From an uncultured Paraprevotella sp. (GTDB lineage: Bacteria > Bacteroidota > Bacteroidia > Bacteroidales > Bacteroidaceae): a stretch of DNA of 25,223 nt. The position numbers and the translations under genes are program-made. Below are positions 22,670 to 25,223 of this stretch, one piece after another (position 1 is the stretch's first letter; each line of letters begins with the position of its first letter). The notes under the pieces are model-generated. The model was not told where the DNA came from and did no database searches. It saw only the letters and a program-made list of their open reading frames with translations. Location: contig CAJUDC010000021.1 in the NCBI GenBank assembly GCA_910584955.1, positions 1 through 25,223 on the forward strand, read 5' to 3'.

Positions 22670-22677
22670 TAACTTTG
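22670..22677 (+). promoter_or_regulatory. -7 promoter box TAACTTTG before the broken regulator
   Basis: TAnnTTTG match about 98 bases before the presumed ATG at 22775. A TTGAC lies 31 bases upstream, too far for the usual spacing, so the promoter may be weak. Confidence 0.4.
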
Positions 22678-22774
22678 TGCTGCACCGCATTCTTCATCGC
22701 TGCACGGCGCCCAAACCGCTGTCTACCATACAATGACAGACCTCTCCGGTACAAAAACAACATTAAAATCCGTC

Positions 22775-23426
22775 ATGAGAAACATCCTTCAAGCCATCAA
22801 TGCCCTGTACCCTCTGTCCGATACGCCCGGAGAGCGATTGACAACACACCTTCGCCCAGTTCATTTTCCGAAAAAGCATCTGCCGATCGAGAAAGACGTG
22901 TACGGCAAATGGGCTTATTTCATCGAACAAGGCATGACGCGTTCTTTCCGGCTCGGGAACGGAGAAGAGATAACCACCTCTTTCTCGTGGGAAGGGGGCG
23001 TCGTGTTCAGCATGGATGAGCCGTACCATAACAAGATCAGTGAAGATTTTGTAGAAACCGTCGAAGAGGTAGAAGCTTATAAAATAGCACTGACCGACCA
23101 GAACCGGCTGTTTCAGACCAACATCGAACGGACCAACAGGGGACGGATCATTCACCAGAACGAATACAGACATCTGTACGACGGTCTGCATTTCACTTCC
23201 TTCCGTCCCTCTCCTTCCGCCGCTATCGCACTGACCCGGTACGACGGCTTTCATCGTATTGTTGCACCGCTCACACAAAGAACGTCTCACACTACCGGTC
23301 GAAGAACGGTATGAGGCGTTCCAACGGCAATTTCCGCAAGTGTGCCGGCGCACCCAACCGAGACATATCGCATCGTATCCGGGCATCACATTACCCACAC
23401 TCAGCCGACTGAGAAGTAAAAAATAA
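22775..23426 (+). pseudogene. Broken Crp/Fnr-type transcription regulator
   Basis: Two overlapping frames together read a Crp/Fnr-like protein. The first (from ATG 22775, or 22733) carries the effector-binding beta roll (PVHFPKKHLPIEKDVY, GKWAYFIEQGMTRSF, EEITTSFSWEGGVVFSM) up to GRIIHQNEYRHL near 23176. The second frame resumes near 23262 with HRSHKERLTLPVEERYEAF and ends with the helix-turn-helix part (HIASYPGITLPTLSRLR) at TAA 23424-23426. Relatives have about 25 residues between GR and ERY, which fits if roughly 85 bases (~23177-23261) were inserted, shifting the frame; a TGA at 23232 closes the second frame upstream. SYPG replaces the usual SYLG. The first-frame product would lack the DNA-binding domain. 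Confidence 0.72.
23176..23247 (+). repeat. Short direct repeat GTACGACGG within the broken regulator
   Basis: GTACGACGG occurs at 23176-23184 and 23239-23247, 63 bases apart. The first copy lies exactly where the Crp/Fnr reading is lost, so it may mark the rearrangement that broke the gene. Confidence 0.45.
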
Positions 23427-23443
23427 GCTGCGGGACATTTTTT

Positions 23444-23475
23444 TGTCGCAAAACAAATGTTTAAACGGCGCGACA
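23444..23475. promoter_or_regulatory. Inverted repeat TGTCGC-N20-GCGACA before the acyltransferase
   Basis: TGTCGC at 23444-23449 and GCGACA at 23470-23475 are perfect inverted copies spanning the expected -33 region of the -7 box at 23479. It could be an operator; six bases per arm is little evidence. Confidence 0.25.
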
Positions 23476-23478
23476 GCG

Positions 23479-23486
23479 TAACTTTG
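23479..23486 (+). promoter_or_regulatory. -7 promoter box TAACTTTG of the acyltransferase gene
   Basis: TAnnTTTG match giving a ~45-nt leader before the ATG at 23534. No clear -33 TTTG is present. Confidence 0.5.
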
Positions 23487-23533
23487 CATACGAATCATTC
23501 GCAAACAGAAAACATCTAAATTATCACGTTCTT

Positions 23534-24676
23534 ATGAGAAACACCGTTTCAACCGACTTCATGCCCTCCAAACCGCACTACGAGATCCTCGACGGATTGC
23601 GGGGAGTGGCAGCGATCATGGTATTGGTCTATCACGTGTTCGAAGGCTTTGCCACCGGCCCTCTCGACCAGCGCTGCAACCACGGTTATCTGGCCGTACA
23701 GTTCTTTTTTATCCTCTCCGGTTTCGTCGTCGGTTATGCCTACGACGACCGCTGGCCGCAAATGCGTACCGGAGAATTTTTCAAACGCCGGCTGATCCGC
23801 CTGCATCCGATGCTCCTCATTGGTATCTTGCTGGGAGCTGTGGCTTTCTTTATACAAGGCAGCATACAATGGGACGGATCTCCCGTCAGCCCCCACCGCG
23901 TTGTCCTCGCCATGCTATGTACCTTTTTCATGATTCCGTCCGCTCCCCACACCGGACCGGAAATTCGTGGAAACGACGAGCTGTTTCCGCTGAACGGTCC
24001 TTATTGGTCTCTATTCGTTGAATATGTGGGTAACATACTGTATGCCCTGTTCCTTCGTAAGTTATCGACCCGTATGTTGGCGGGTGTAGTGGGACTGACG
24101 GGTATAGGGGTAGCCTGCTATGCCGTCGGAAACGGATCCGGCTACGGCCACCTCGGTGTAGGTTGGACGATGGACAACCACTATCTGGCGGCCGGTCTGT
24201 TGGGTATGACATTCTGCTTCTCAACGGGTCTGCTGATGGCCCGCCTGTTCAGACCGGTGCATGTACGGGGAACATTCTGGCTGTGTAGCTTAGGGATCAT
24301 AGCGCTGGTAGGTATGCCGCGCATCGGTGATGCGGAAACGTTATGGATGAACGGGCTGTACGATGCGTTTTGTGTGCTTGTTGCCTTTCCGGCATTGGTA
24401 TGGCTGGGAGCTTCGGGCCGGACGACCGACCGTTTGTCTTCTTCCTCGTGCCGGCTCTGCGGACAGCTCTCCTATCCGGTATATGTCATACATTATCCCT
24501 CCATGTACTTGTTCTACGCATGGGTATGGAAGCACAACCTGACTTTTGAACAAACATGGCCGGTCGGACTGGGGTTGATCATCGGCAACCTGCTTATGGC
24601 CGGTCTGCTTTTGAAAATATACGATATTCCCGTAAGGGAACGACTAAGCCGCAGGTTCTTAAGCCACCGAAAATAA
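23534..24676 (+). CDS. Membrane acyltransferase (acyltransferase 3 / OafA family)
   Basis: These inner-membrane proteins move acyl groups, often acetyl or succinyl, onto sugars of surface polysaccharide, LPS, peptidoglycan or osmoregulated glucans. The 380-residue product has about ten predicted membrane helices and the family signatures: EILDGLRGVAAIMVLVYHVF (17-36, catalytic-type H34), LAVQFFFILSGFVVGYAY (53-70), FFKRRLIRLHPM (82-93) and PYWSLFVEYVGNILY (156-170). There is no signal peptide beyond the first helix. The first ATG after the -7 box is used; a second Met at residue 10 is possible. No polysaccharide genes are next to it, so the acceptor is unknown. It appears to be a single-gene unit. 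Confidence 0.9.
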   Translation: MRNTVSTDFMPSKPHYEILDGLRGVAAIMVLVYHVFEGFATGPLDQRCNHGYLAVQFFFILSGFVVGYAYDDRWPQMRTGEFFKRRLIRLHPMLLIGILLGAVAFFIQGSIQWDGSPVSPHRVVLAMLCTFFMIPSAPHTGPEIRGNDELFPLNGPYWSLFVEYVGNILYALFLRKLSTRMLAGVVGLTGIGVACYAVGNGSGYGHLGVGWTMDNHYLAAGLLGMTFCFSTGLLMARLFRPVHVRGTFWLCSLGIIALVGMPRIGDAETLWMNGLYDAFCVLVAFPALVWLGASGRTTDRLSSSSCRLCGQLSYPVYVIHYPSMYLFYAWVWKHNLTFEQTWPVGLGLIIGNLLMAGLLLKIYDIPVRERLSRRFLSHRK

Positions 24677-25098
24677 AAGCCATACCGGCATTACATCGTG
24701 CTTGGGACCAGCATCCGATACTAATGCTCACGTAAGAAGATACTCCGGTACACTGAAAATTGCCAGGCTGCATCTTCTCACCCTCGGGACAGTTCGAGCA
24801 AAGTGATACCGATTGTCTTCTAACGTAAATTACATACACTAAATTCCGCCCATTTCTTTCCGTTTATATGAATGGCTATCGGATGGGGCGGAATTTATAT
24901 TTGTTGCTCACCGATTCACCGTTTTCCTCCTTCCATCCATATAATTCGCTTAGAATATATAATACACCTCTCTACCCATGCACGGAGAAAACCTCTCCTA
25001 CACAACTGTGGAAACACAACAATAAAGAATCTCTACCCTCAGGATTCATCCAAACAACCGGCAAATCCGACTTTTATAATATAAAAATGAATCTAACG
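24677..25098. other. Intergenic stretch without recognisable gene
   Basis: The stretch between the acyltransferase gene and the tRNA promoter holds one long inverted repeat (24841-24896) and becomes AT-rich after ~24830. Open frames on either strand (for example minus 24839-24594, which is partly antisense to the acyltransferase) are not convincing. I see no gene. Confidence 0.4.
24841..24896. repeat. Inverted repeat / long hairpin, possible acyltransferase terminator
   Basis: AAATTCCGCCC (24841-24851) is perfectly inverted as GGGCGGAATTT (24886-24896) around a 34-base loop that also contains CCG/CGG pairs. It lies 165 bases after the acyltransferase stop and lacks a clean T tract. A TATATTTG box (24896-24903) starts at its last base but has no -33 partner. 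Confidence 0.5.
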
Positions 25099-25130
25099 TT
25101 TGGAAATTCTCAAAAAAATGCATACCTTTG
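25099..25130 (+). promoter_or_regulatory. Promoter TTTG-N20-TACCTTTG of the tRNA gene
   Basis: TTTG at 25099-25102 and TACCTTTG at 25123-25130 with a 20-base spacer fully match the Bacteroidales consensus, 38 bases before the mature tRNA 5' end. Confidence 0.8.
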
Positions 25131-25168
25131 CATCGCTTTTGAAAAAGAAGTTTTTTCCAAAAGAGTTT

Positions 25169-25223
25169 GGAGAGATGGTAGAGTGGTCGATTACAGCAGT
25201 CTTGAAAACTGCCGTGCTGAGAG
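25169..25223 (+). tRNA. tRNA-Ser (TGA anticodon), partial
   Basis: The tRNA starts GGAGAGA at 25169. The anticodon arm is GCAGT (25196-25200), loop CTTGAAA with anticodon TGA (25203-25205), and ACTGC (25208-25212), followed by the start of a long variable arm typical of tRNA-Ser. The 3' half lies beyond the window. Confidence 0.92.

Noticed and set aside
24594..24839. An 81-codon minus-strand frame beginning MYVIYV
   Set aside because: A third of it is antisense to the acyltransferase, it has no -7 box of the usual form at a useful distance and no recognised domain.
24700..24840. Possible riboswitch-like paired segments on the minus strand
   Set aside because: I could not match it to TPP, SAM, cobalamin or other class cores, and no gene lies downstream for it to control.
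1..25223. CRISPR arrays, insertion sequences, integrases or phage genes
   Set aside because: No spaced repeat array, transposase or recombinase motif was found on either strand, although a tRNA gene lies at the right edge.

Overview
The window looks like a chromosomal segment of a Bacteroidota bacterium, most likely order Bacteroidales and close to Bacteroides. Three things point there. Nearly every transcription unit carries the Bacteroidales -7 promoter box TAnnTTTG, in several cases with TTG/TTTG 19-22 bases upstream. Shine-Dalgarno sequences are weak or absent. The gene set (GH89 alpha-N-acetylglucosaminidase, NagB-like/PIG-L fusion, GHL10 lipoprotein-type hydrolases, NifJ, short CstA) is typical of gut Bacteroidales. 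No phage, transposase, integrase or CRISPR array is visible; this is ordinary core and glycan-use chromosome with some decay.

Layout. 1-675 (minus) is the N-terminal part of a secreted GHL10-family protein cut by the window edge. 982-3810 (plus) is uvrA. 3807-4010 holds a strong promoter, a structured ~170-nt transcript with a possible 30-codon ORF, and a perfect terminator. 4368-9599 (minus) is a 1743-residue secreted GH89 enzyme, preceded by a NagB-like/PIG-L fusion at 9755-11746 (minus). 11956-14135 (minus) is a probable operon: cstA, a 77-residue two-helix membrane protein overlapping it by ATGA, and a small outer-membrane barrel protein. 14269-15972 (plus) is a second GHL10 protein, convergent with an ATP-grasp-like protein at 15965-17188 (minus). 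17284-18462 (plus) is an AAA ATPase, followed 44 bases later by nifJ (18507-22049). 22050-23533 has a strong terminator, a second small-RNA-like unit on the minus strand and a broken Crp/Fnr-type regulator. 23534-24676 (plus) is an acyltransferase. The window ends inside a tRNA-Ser(TGA).

How the genes fit. NAGLU would remove terminal alpha-GlcNAc from host glycans (heparan sulfate or mucin), and the neighbouring fusion protein has an intact PIG-L deacetylase motif, suggesting amino-sugar processing; its NagB-like half has lost most canonical catalytic residues. NifJ and CstA both concern central carbon: NifJ oxidises pyruvate, and CstA-family proteins import pyruvate or peptides.

The most unusual signal is a pair of small-RNA-like units (3807-4010 plus; 22377-22584 minus). 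Both are about 170 nt, both end in strong intrinsic terminators, and both are driven by nearly identical promoters (about 27 of 32 positions, including an 18-base identical core). One is embedded in the 3' end of uvrA.
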